DNA of 6,675 bases from NCBI GenBank assembly GCA_003252195.1, contig QKFK01000218.1, positions 1 to 6,675 on the forward strand, in the 5' to 3' direction. The stretch is from Rhodospirillales bacterium (GTDB taxonomy: Bacteria; Pseudomonadota; Alphaproteobacteria; QKFK01; SZUA-500). The notes beneath the pieces were generated by a model that made no database searches, had not been told where the DNA came from, and saw only the letters and a list, made by a program, of their open reading frames with translations. Positions 1 to 6,675 of this stretch are shown here, in pieces; within the stretch, counting starts at the first letter, position 1, and each line of letters starts with the position of its first letter. Both the position numbers and the translations under genes were made by a program.

Positions 1-419
1 ATTAAGTTGCCATTAGCATCAAACTCTTGATAATTATCACCTGCATCAACAATTTCGCTCAATTCTTCATTGGTAAACGGAACAGCTCCAAGGATTTTAG
101 TTATTGGGCTGTCTAAAACACCAATCATGCCTGCCATACGTGCTTTATATATTGTTTCATCTAGCATTAATTGTTGATCGCTATGTGTTACAGGTAAGTC
201 AATTTGCATTGCAGCGTATCGAATATTGTTAATTGTATAGCTTAGCTCAGAATTATAAGCTTCTTCATTCGCAAGAGAATAAGATTCATCATTAAAAGAG
301 ACTGAGCTATCGATATCCTGTTTTGCTATTCTATCAAGGTTGTTTCCAATTGTTTGTGCCTGCGATGGAGAGTGTCTTTCAGAATAACTTTTTTGTTTTA
401 TTTCTGATGGAGATGGTAG

Positions 420-2055
420 TACAGGTGCAATTATAACAGCTTTGGTTGAATCAGTGCTTAGTCCTGTAGCGTCATTAGTTGTTGAAGCCTTAACTAGGAA
501 GTAATTATCACTACGAACAGTTGGTTTATATGTGAGGCCTTGTATTCCATCTATCACAGATATGAAGTCCCCATTATGAACTTCTGTTCCATCTGCTAAA
601 TATAGTGTTCCGTTAGTTATACCTGTAATTTGGAAGTATTTAACTTCAGGACCGTTTAAAACACTTCTTGTTATAATTAAACCACCGCTCTTGGTTTCTA
701 CTGTAGAGGAAGCATCACCAGTTGTTACGTTAGGAGCTTCGGCTACAGCGCTGACGCTAACAATAGCTGGTGGGGTTGAACCAACACCAGCCGCAGATGC
801 AGATAATGATGCATAAACATAAAATGATGAATCGTTGCCACTTCCATCACTAACAAATTTTAGTCCAGCTAGACCTTGGGCAACTGTAATAAAATCACCA
901 TTGTTTATCTGTGTGACACCATCATCTAGATATAATGTTCCATAGGTAATGTTGTTGATCATAAAGTGAGTTACTTCATCTCCATCAACTGAATTTACCC
1001 TAATAAAATATGCATCATTTGTGAGCATTTCTTCTAATGTTTGTGCTGTAGATACATTGGCTTGGTCAGCAACTGCGTTTACTGTTACTGTTGCATGAAC
1101 TACATCTGCACTAACCCCAGAAGCACTGGCAGATAAACTTGATTGAACATCAAATGTTCCATCTACAAATGAATTTGCAGTAGGCATAAAACGTAACCCA
1201 GTAATACCTTGAGCAACAGTAATATAATCACCATTGTTAATTTGAGTTACGCCATCAGCTAAATATAAAGTTCCGTTTTGAATGTTTGTAATCAAGTAAT
1301 GGGTTACTTCGTCTCCATCATTTGGATCTCTGGATATGATAATATATCCAGACATTGTATCTTCGTTAGTTGTAACTGTAGTAACAGTTGGAGGGTCGGC
1401 TATTGGGTTTACATGTACATTAGCTGTTACAATATCGCCTCCGAGCCCAGAGTCATTTCCAGCCATAGAGGCCTGAACACCAAAAGTGCCTGTCGTTGTT
1501 GAGTTGGCATCTGGCAAGAACCTTAAACCAGCTGTAGCTTCCAGTGATGTAATGAAATCACCTGAGTAAACTTCTGTTACTCCGTCTGCTTTGAATAATC
1601 TACCACCTGTAATATCAGTAATTTTAAAGTGGGTTACCTCTGAGCCATCATTTACATTTTTTACAATAATGATTGGTGATGATAATGTGTCCTCATCTGT
1701 TGTAACATCTGGAACAGTAGGGGTTTCTGCAACTGGATTAACGGTTACCACCGCAGTTACTTGCCCATCTCCTAGGTGGTCATCGTCGGCAGCGGTTGCT
1801 GCGGTAATTCCAAATGTACCAGTAGCAGCTTTATTAGTTGGCATCCATTTAAGACCTGCAGCGCCTTGAGCTACGGTAATAAAGTCTCCTTCATTAACCA
1901 CGGTTGTTCCGTCTGATAAATATAAAATACCATTGCTGATATTAGTGATTTTGTAGTGAGTTACTGTTCCATTATCTAACACAGATGGTGTTATCACCAA
2001 ACCAGATGTTGATAATGTTCCTTCGTCTGTGACGGCATTACTTACAGTTGGTAGT
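420..2055 (-). repeat. Five tandem repeats of about 109 residues, cadherin/CSPG-like
   Basis: The units run approximately 2055-1730, 1729-1396, 1395-1063, 1062-737 and 736-420. The consensus core is EVTHY.ITNI.NGTLYL.DG.T.INNGDFITVAQG..GL.F.P, broken here by variable residues. Most units end in V.V..VAE.P, which joins them. Units 3 and 4 are the closest pair: both have DGDEVTH and DGVTQINNGD, and their cores lie 333 bp apart in DNA (near 1206 and 873). Unit 5 is the most diverged and shorter. The pattern resembles CSPG/cadherin-like repeats of bacterial adhesins; the family name is inference. Such arrays typically form long stalks. Confidence 0.78.
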
Positions 2056-2059
2056 TCAG

Positions 2060-2515
2060 GAACTGGCTCCACGGTTTGGTATGCTACGCCAGTATTACTA
2101 CTATATGGAGTTCCGCCACCATTTATAGAAACATTGGTGTAAGTTCCCGCTGTGCCACCAGTTTGGTCCCAAGCTCTAAATGTAAAAGTAGCACTTCCGC
2201 TCCAATCTGCATTAGGTATAAATCTGATTCTAGATGTTACATATCCAGATAATAATAAGGCATTGGTTTCACTAACTGATGATATTGATTGCCATGTAAC
2301 GCCAGAATCTGTGCTATATTGCCATACTCCATTGGCAGATTCAGTTAGTCCTATTATTGCAATACCTATAACAGAGCTATCAACGTCAGTTACATTGCCA
2401 GACATTAACTCATAAATTGAAATACCATTAACATTTGTAGCATCTTCAAGAATGTTGTCTAAGTCGAATGTTGCATCATCATTTATAGTAGGGGAAGCAT
2501 TGCCTCTAATTCTAG
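2060..2515 (-). other. Ig/cadherin-like extracellular domain between propeller and tandem repeats
   Basis: Restored residues of about 730-883 contain SGNVTDVDSSVIGIAI, GVWQYSTDSGVTW, RIRFIPNADWSGSATFTF and AWDQTGGTAGT in that order. This is a common beta-sandwich module of giant bacterial surface proteins, usually found as one or more copies after DVDS-type calcium-site sequences. Here there is a single copy, ending in a Val/Pro-rich joint (VEPVPELP) that leads into the five-repeat array. The fold assignment rests on motif recall, not on a profile search. Confidence 0.6.
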
Positions 2516-2519
2516 CAAC

Positions 2520-3855
2520 AAAAAAGTCACTTGCACCTTCTAGATTTTCTTGTTCAGGAGAGCCAGATGCTGCTGTCGTTGTTAAATCATCAGATGTGGT
2601 AGAACCTGCGATATAAATATCATTGTTAGAATCTACGGCAACTGCGTGAATTATATCATCACCAGCGCCGCCCATATAAGTTGAAAATAGCATTTGACCT
2701 AGAGTGTTAAATTTAATTAACACGCCATCTATTCCCCCACCAAGAGTACTTTGAATAGGGTTAACTAAATTAAAATCTGTACTATCTGTATATCCAGATG
2801 CGTAAATATTACCAACAGCGTCAAGAGCAACTGATGTAAGTCCATCATTGCCACTGCCACCAACATATGTACTCATAATAGTATTGCCATTTGTATCAAC
2901 AACAGTCAAAACACCGTCGCTATCACCATTTAGAGCATTTTGTTGTGCATTTTGCCTTACATAATCTATAGATTCAGATGTTCCTACTACATATGCTGTT
3001 CCATCGTCAGAAACTGCAAGCATAGAGCTGTGGCCAAATTCATCTAAATTACCGCCAAGATATGTACTATATCCAAGCGTGCCATCTACATTAAATTTGG
3101 TGAGGAATAAATCTTCACCGCCTTGGTCAACTTGTCTTAATGCACTTGTATGCACTTGTAATATAGTTAGTTGAACCTGTTTGTCCTGCAATATACATAT
3201 TTCCAGCTGCATCAATATCAACGCCATAACCAATATCATCACCATTACCACCAATAAGAGAGCTGTATGTAATTGTATCTGTTAATGTATCTAAGCTTAA
3301 GACATAAGCATCTTGACCACCTTTTATGGTATTGTAAGCTGCATTTGGTGTTGTGTAAAAATCAGATGCATCTGTGGCGCCTGTAATGTAAACATTTTCA
3401 GAAGCATCAACAGCTATGTCATTTGCTGTTGTGTTACCAAGAGTTCCACCAATATTTGTTCCAAAATCTATAACGCCATAATTATCTAGGCTAACTATAT
3501 AGGCATATGATGTTCCTCCTAAAGCAGAAGAACCATCTGTTGTAGGGAAGTCAGTTGAGAATGTTGTTCCTGATATATAAACATCACCACTATCGCTAAT
3601 AGCAATACCACCAGCAATATCATCACCTGTTCCGCCAATATATGTACTGTATAAAATAACGCCATTCTCATCATATTTTGTAACGAATGAGTCTATGCCA
3701 CCAATCCAATCTTCTGACTGAACACCTGTAGAAGCAGGGAAGCCAGAACCTGAAACTGAGCCTGTAACATATGTGTTACCATTATTATCAGTTGCAACAT
3801 CGCCACCAGACCATGTTTCATCACCGCTTGTTCCTAAATAAGTTGAGTAATGCAA
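2520..3855 (-). repeat. Seven SBBP beta-propeller repeats (protein level)
   Basis: Seven repeats of about 60-68 residues begin near 3855, 3660, 3474, 3275, 3085, 2880 and 2697. Each opens with a version of YSTY(L/I/V/M)GG.G.D, followed by ..VA.D..GN.Y(V/I)(T/A)G.T.S.DF, and most then have a GG.D.FV.K....G segment. This is the SBBP (seven-bladed beta-propeller) signature, and seven copies would close one complete propeller. The third is the least regular (FGTNIGGTLGN). The frameshift falls within the fourth. The repeats are diverged at DNA level, so this is an old protein-level array. Confidence 0.85.
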
Positions 3856-4716
3856 CACAGGGTCGATATATAGTTCGTGGGTGGTGTCATAATCACCAAT
3901 ATCAAATGACACTGTGCCATTCTCATTCATATGGAATGTTGCGTCTACATAAACAGTTTCTCCGTTAATAATTTGATAGGCAACAGGGCTGTCTTGAACC
4001 AAATTGCCGTCAACGGTTCCAATTACTAAATTTCCATCGCTGTCTATTGAAAGAGATTCTGAGCCATCAAATGACAATTCTATTTGGTGGTAATCAACAC
4101 CAGCATCAACAACAAAGTCGTATTCCAACTTTCCTTCATCGCTTCCGTACAAAATCATATCTATGCCATCGTAAACGTCGGAGAAAGAAACTTTTTCAAA
4201 GTTAGATACGTTAGTTATCCATTCAGATGAATCTCCAATTAAATAGTTGCTTTTAGTTATAAGCTCGCTAACACCATTTACGATAGCGTTTTCATTACCA
4301 TTCACACATGACATATGAATTGCTGTAACATCATCTGAGCCACTAGCTTGGAGTGTTAAATAAGCACCATCATCTGTAATAAACAGGGTGTATCCTTGCC
4401 CTCTTGCAGCGTATTTAACATTTTCTGCATATTGCCCATCGTTTTCTTCAAAACGTATCGCCGTTTGGCTTACAAAAGCGCTTTTAAGGCTGTCTGCATC
4501 ACTGGTTGCGGTTGGGGTAACATGGTCAGTGGAGGAATCTGAGCTATCTGATGTATCTGTTGTGTCATGATTATCGCTAGTCGCTGTGAGGGCCGCATCA
4601 ACAGCAGCTGCATCATACATTAAGCGTGGCTCTAAGGCTATTATATTTAGAGCAGATTTTAATCTGTATTTTGCAATTTCTTCTGCGTTATTTATTCTAC
4701 GACGCAACAATGCCAT
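3127..4716 (-). CDS. LEPR-motif / SBBP beta-propeller giant repeat protein, N-terminal part (frameshifted)
   Basis: This is the first 529 codons of a large, probably exported or surface, repeat protein. I cannot assign a function; adhesion or another extracellular role is inference from architecture. The ATG is supported by GAGG six bases upstream. Residues 1-27 are basic and lack a classical signal peptide. LEPRLMYD (28-35) followed by Ala-rich sequence matches the LEPR-type N-terminal motif of giant proteobacterial repeat proteins. Residues 41-77 are a low-complexity Asp/Ser/Thr linker. Residues about 86-285, opening with FEENDGQYAENVKY, resemble the domain that normally precedes SBBP repeats (DUF7948, from memory). 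From residue 288 come SBBP repeats with YSTYLG..GD and N.YVTG signatures: three complete and most of a fourth. The last seven residues before the TGA are out-of-frame sequence created by the 10-bp duplication at 3141-3160. The true protein continues in the adjacent frame. Confidence 0.9.
   Translation of the reverse strand: MALLRRRINNAEEIAKYRLKSALNIIALEPRLMYDAAAVDAALTATSDNHDTTDTSDSSDSSTDHVTPTATSDADSLKSAFVSQTAIRFEENDGQYAENVKYAARGQGYTLFITDDGAYLTLQASGSDDVTAIHMSCVNGNENAIVNGVSELITKSNYLIGDSSEWITNVSNFEKVSFSDVYDGIDMILYGSDEGKLEYDFVVDAGVDYHQIELSFDGSESLSIDSDGNLVIGTVDGNLVQDSPVAYQIINGETVYVDATFHMNENGTVSFDIGDYDTTHELYIDPVLHYSTYLGTSGDETWSGGDVATDNNGNTYVTGSVSGSGFPASTGVQSEDWIGGIDSFVTKYDENGVILYSTYIGGTGDDIAGGIAISDSGDVYISGTTFSTDFPTTDGSSALGGTSYAYIVSLDNYGVIDFGTNIGGTLGNTTANDIAVDASENVYITGATDASDFYTTPNAAYNTIKGGQDAYVLSLDTLTDTITYSSLIGGNGDDIGYGVDIDAAGNMYIAGQTGSTNYITSAYKCIKTS
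3140..3160. repeat. 10-bp perfect tandem duplication causing the frameshift
   Basis: TGCACTTGTA occurs twice in immediate succession at 3141-3150 and 3151-3160; the A at 3140 allows the unit to be shifted by one base. Ten bases is not a multiple of three. The second copy therefore shifts the minus-strand gene out of frame and leads to TGA at 3129-3127. Removing one copy restores continuous SBBP repeat sequence. Possible origins are replication slippage, a phase-variation event, or an assembly or read error. Confidence 0.93.
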
Positions 4717-4719
4717 GTT

Positions 4720-4727
4720 TCACCTCA
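4720..4727 (-). promoter_or_regulatory. Ribosome binding site for the repeat protein
   Basis: On the minus strand TTGAGGTG precedes the ATG at 4716. The GAGG core (4726-4723) lies six bases from the start codon, a normal spacing, and this decides the start MALLRRR. Confidence 0.75.
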
Positions 4728-4750
4728 AATACGAAATAATACTTACAGCA

Positions 4751-4766
4751 AATTATAAGTATAATT
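4751..4766. promoter_or_regulatory. 16-bp palindrome, possible operator
   Basis: AATTATA at 4751-4757 and TATAATT at 4760-4766 are perfect inverted 7-base arms separated by AG. The palindrome covers the candidate -10 of the minus-strand gene, a position suited to a repressor. Because it is made wholly of A and T in an AT-rich gap, chance is a serious alternative. Confidence 0.3.
4752..4757 (-). promoter_or_regulatory. Candidate -10 element for the repeat protein
   Basis: A perfect minus-strand TATAAT lies at 4757-4752, giving an untranslated leader of roughly 30 bases. No good -35 hexamer is found 16-18 bases upstream, where the sequence is only A/T-rich (AAACTA or AAAACT). In such AT-rich sequence a TATAAT can arise by chance, so this is a weak call. 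Confidence 0.4.
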
Positions 4767-4795
4767 AGTAAAGTTAGTTTTAATTATTATTGCAT

Positions 4796-4830
4796 AAAAA
4801 GTGCCGATTTTCTATTAATTGCACGTTTTT
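4796..4830. repeat. Loose inverted repeat between the divergent promoters
   Basis: AAAAAGTGC at 4796-4804 faces GCACGTTTTT at 4821-4830. The arms pair perfectly apart from one extra G in the second, with a 16-base loop. It lies between the two promoters, so it could be a regulator site. The stem is too weak and too AT-rich to call a terminator. Confidence 0.25.
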
Positions 4831-4842
4831 AGATAATTAATA

Positions 4843-4870
4843 TTGAAATGCCTGTGAGTATGCTTATAAT
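4843..4870 (+). promoter_or_regulatory. sigma70-type promoter of pepN
   Basis: TTGAAA (4843-4848) and a perfect TATAAT (4865-4870) are separated by 16 bases. Transcription would begin near 4877, giving a leader of about 32 bases before the pepN start. It is the best promoter match in the window and is correctly placed, but it was judged by eye only. Confidence 0.65.
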
Positions 4871-4899
4871 TATTTCGATAATAGACAAATTTTTTCATT

Positions 4900-4906
4900 G
4901 GGGGAG
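4900..4906 (+). promoter_or_regulatory. Ribosome binding site of pepN, unusually close to the start
   Basis: GGGGGAG ends only two bases before the ATG at 4909, closer than the usual five to nine. There is no better start: upstream in the same frame a TAG occurs at 4882-4884 with no ATG, GTG or TTG after it. The next in-frame ATG (codon 44, at 5038) is inside conserved N-terminal sequence. The purine tract itself may pair slightly upstream. Confidence 0.5.
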
Positions 4907-4908
4907 TT

Positions 4909-6675
4909 ATGGAAGCAGAAAATAATAATGCAGTGGTTGAAAAGTTTCTTAAAGACTATAAAGAGCCTGACTATAAGATAGATACAGTTGATTTAGAGTT
5001 TGATTTGGATAAAGAAACCACCAAAGTTAAATCAACAATGAAAATTAAAAGCGACTATGATAGAGCAGAGGGCGTTCGCCCACTTAAGCTTGATGGGGAT
5101 GAGCTTGATTTTGTTTCTATTGCCATAGATGGAAAGCTTTTGGACGAAAAAGAATATAAGCTTGAAAAAGATGGTCTTACGCTTCTTAACCCTCCTGCAG
5201 AATTCACTTTAACTATTAATAATAACATTCACCCAGAAAAAAATACTGCGTTAGAAGGTCTTTATGTTTCTGGTGGTAATTTCTGCACCCAATGTGAGCC
5301 TGAAGGTTTTAGAAGAATTACATATTACCCAGACCACCCTGATGTGATGGCTAAATTCACTACTTTAATTAAAGCAGATAAAGGCGAGCTTCCTGTTTTG
5401 CTATCTAATGGTAACCCAATTGAAGAAGGTAAGTTAGAAGATGGTAGGGATTATGTTAAATGGGAAGATCCATTCCCAAAACCATCATACTTATTTGCGC
5501 TTGTAGGTGGCGATTTAGGGCATATTGAAGATAAATTCATCACCATGTCAGGCAGAGAAGTCAAGCTCGGCATATATGTTGAAAAAGGCAAGGAATCTCA
5601 AGCATCATTTGCTATGGAAGCACTTAAAAATTCTATGAAATGGGATGAAGAAAAGTGGGGCAGAGAATATGATTTAGATTTGTTCAACATCGTTGCCGTA
5701 TCTGACTTTAACCAAGGAGCTATGGAGAATAAGGGGCTAAATATCTTTAATGATAAATATATTTTAGCAGACCCAAAAACCGCTACAGATTTGGATTATG
5801 AAAGAATTGAAGCAGTAATTGGCCATGAATATTTCCATAACTGGTCAGGTGATAGGGTAACCGTTAAAAACTGGTTTAACTTGAGCTTAAAAGAAGGCTT
5901 AACCGTATTTAGAGACCAAGACTTCTCTTCTGATATGCGTTCTCGCTCAGTTAAAAGAATAGATGATGTTAAAGCTCTTAGAACCAAACAATTCCCAGAG
6001 GATGCTGGTCCTTTAGCAGCTCCTGTATTGCCAGAATCTTTTATAGAAATGAACAATTTTTATACAATGACAGTGTATGAAAAAGGTTCAGAGATTATTG
6101 GTATGACTAAGAGCTTGCTTGGAGAGGAAACATTCCGCAAGGCAACTGATGAATATTTTAGCCGCTATGATGGTCAGGCTGTAACTATTGATGAATGGCT
6201 TGATACAATTCAAGACGTATCTAAAATTGACTTAACTCAGTTTAAGCGTTGGTACACTCAAGCTGGTACACCAAATGTTCAAGCTGTTGGTAAATATGAT
6301 GCAAAAACAAAAACATATGAAGTTAAGTTAAAGCAAAACACTAAACCAACCCCAGATGGTTCACCTAAAGAAGCATTCTTTATGCCAATGACAATTGGGC
6401 TACTTGATTCTAAGGGTAATGATATGAATTTGTTACTTGATGGAGAGGGTAAAGATAGCTCTTCTACAAGTAAGACAGTTATCTTTAATCAAGAAGAGCA
6501 AACATTTAAGTTCGTTGGGGTTAATGAGCCACCTGTTATGTCATTAAACAGAGGTTTTACAGCTCCAATTATCTTAGATGTTAAATATACAGACGCAGAG
6601 AGAGCCTTATTAATGGCTAAAGATTCTGATAGTTTTAATAGATGGGAAGCAGGTCAACAATATGCTAAGAAAATT
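4909..6675 (+). CDS. pepN: Aminopeptidase N (M1 family zinc metallopeptidase), 3' end off window
   Basis: Removes N-terminal amino acids from peptides in the cytosol, in late steps of protein turnover. The window holds 589 in-frame codons with no stop. No signal peptide is seen. Similarity to E. coli PepN (870 residues, recalled) is strong along the whole length with an offset of about +9. Residues 1-202 are the N-terminal beta domain with the substrate-binding QCEPEGFR (E130). Residues 203-453 are the catalytic domain, with GAMEN at 270-274, zinc ligands H306 and H310 of HEYFH plus E329, catalytic E307, and Y390 in the FYTMTVYEKG segment. Residues about 454-553 are the small beta domain, and the C-terminal helical domain has just begun. 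About 280 residues are missing only because the window ends. Residue 269 before GAMEN is Gln where E. coli has Met260, which lines the S1 pocket. The gene is divergent from the repeat protein, has its own promoter and shows no sign of damage. Confidence 0.97.
   Translation, partial: MEAENNNAVVEKFLKDYKEPDYKIDTVDLEFDLDKETTKVKSTMKIKSDYDRAEGVRPLKLDGDELDFVSIAIDGKLLDEKEYKLEKDGLTLLNPPAEFTLTINNNIHPEKNTALEGLYVSGGNFCTQCEPEGFRRITYYPDHPDVMAKFTTLIKADKGELPVLLSNGNPIEEGKLEDGRDYVKWEDPFPKPSYLFALVGGDLGHIEDKFITMSGREVKLGIYVEKGKESQASFAMEALKNSMKWDEEKWGREYDLDLFNIVAVSDFNQGAMENKGLNIFNDKYILADPKTATDLDYERIEAVIGHEYFHNWSGDRVTVKNWFNLSLKEGLTVFRDQDFSSDMRSRSVKRIDDVKALRTKQFPEDAGPLAAPVLPESFIEMNNFYTMTVYEKGSEIIGMTKSLLGEETFRKATDEYFSRYDGQAVTIDEWLDTIQDVSKIDLTQFKRWYTQAGTPNVQAVGKYDAKTKTYEVKLKQNTKPTPDGSPKEAFFMPMTIGLLDSKGNDMNLLLDGEGKDSSSTSKTVIFNQEEQTFKFVGVNEPPVMSLNRGFTAPIILDVKYTDAERALLMAKDSDSFNRWEAGQQYAKKI

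Larger units (their letters stand above)
1..3149 (-). pseudogene. Out-of-frame C-terminal continuation of the same repeat protein, partial at window edge
   Basis: Reading codons whose lowest coordinate is a multiple of 3, this stretch has no stop from 3149 to the window edge, about 1,049 codons. It resumes SBBP repeat 4 exactly where the upstream frame is lost (ITSALRQVDQGGEDLF), so it is the displaced remainder of the 4716-start gene. It contains the rest of repeat 4, repeats 5-7 (to about 2520), a domain with GVWQYSTDSGVTW and RIRFIPNADWSGSATFTF (about 2060-2515), five tandem repeats of about 109 residues (about 420-2055), and a tail without repeats (1-420). The real C-terminus is off the window. 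No ribosome binding site is apparent at the junction. An ATG in this frame at 3212 exists, and gene callers may choose it, but the residues between it and the duplication are not homologous sequence. Separate translation is unlikely. With one 10-bp copy removed, this joins the upstream part as a single protein of more than 1,568 residues. Confidence 0.88.

Noticed and set aside
1278..2415. Three short plus-strand ORFs (1278-1502, 1591-1869, 2152-2415)
   Set aside because: They lie opposite the long continuous minus-strand repeat-protein frame, show no family resemblance, and are explained as antisense shadows.
3127..3160. Programmed ribosomal frameshifting at the break in the repeat protein
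   Set aside because: There is no slippery heptamer or obvious downstream stimulatory structure, and the exact 10-bp tandem duplication fully explains the frame change.
405..3855. The regular repeats as a CRISPR array or DNA-level satellite
   Set aside because: Periods of about 200 and 330 bp with an open reading frame and diverged DNA but conserved protein motifs fit coding repeats, not CRISPR or satellite DNA.
3771..4768. Plus-strand ORFs at 3771-3968, 4388-4570 and 4586-4768
   Set aside because: They are antisense to the well-supported minus-strand N-terminal coding region (the last also runs into the promoter gap). The translated sequences are low-quality and unrelated to known families.
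4796..4830. Rho-independent terminator
   Set aside because: The genes on either side diverge, so no transcript should end here, and the stem has only four G/C-containing pairs with a large loop.
5796..6056. Minus-strand 86-codon ORF
   Set aside because: It lies wholly inside the catalytic domain of pepN on the opposite strand, with no recognisable product.

Overview
This AT-rich window holds two divergently transcribed genes separated by a 192-bp regulatory gap. Both run off the window. Nothing in it looks like an RNA gene, insertion sequence, CRISPR array or phage. The plus-strand gene is a proteobacterial-type aminopeptidase N. The minus-strand gene has an N-terminal LEPR-type motif of the kind found on giant repeat proteins of proteobacteria. 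Together these suggest a low-GC proteobacterium, perhaps an alphaproteobacterium; the class assignment is inference.

Minus strand, 4716 down to 1: one very large repeat protein, broken by a frameshift. Read in order from its start it has a short basic N-terminus with LEPRLMYD, an acidic Ser/Thr/Asp linker, a domain of the sort that precedes SBBP repeats, seven SBBP-type beta-propeller repeats, one Ig/cadherin-like domain, five tandem repeats of about 109 residues, and a non-repetitive tail that leaves the window still open. The reading frame is cut at 3127-3129 inside propeller repeat 4. The cause is a perfect 10-bp tandem duplication at 3141-3160. With one copy removed, the frame is open without a stop from 4716 to the window edge, about 1,568 codons. 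The gene is therefore a recent pseudogene, a phase-variable gene caught in its off state, or a sequencing or assembly error.

Intergenic gap 4717-4908: a convincing sigma70-type promoter for the aminopeptidase, a weaker candidate promoter for the repeat protein, a 16-bp palindrome overlapping that candidate -10 box, and a loose inverted repeat between the two promoters.

Plus strand, 4909 to 6675: the first 589 codons of pepN, with a complete zinc site and catalytic residues. The C-terminal helical domain lies beyond the window. There is no evident functional link between the two genes. One is a cytosolic housekeeping peptidase and the other probably an exported or surface protein, and they share only the divergent promoter region.
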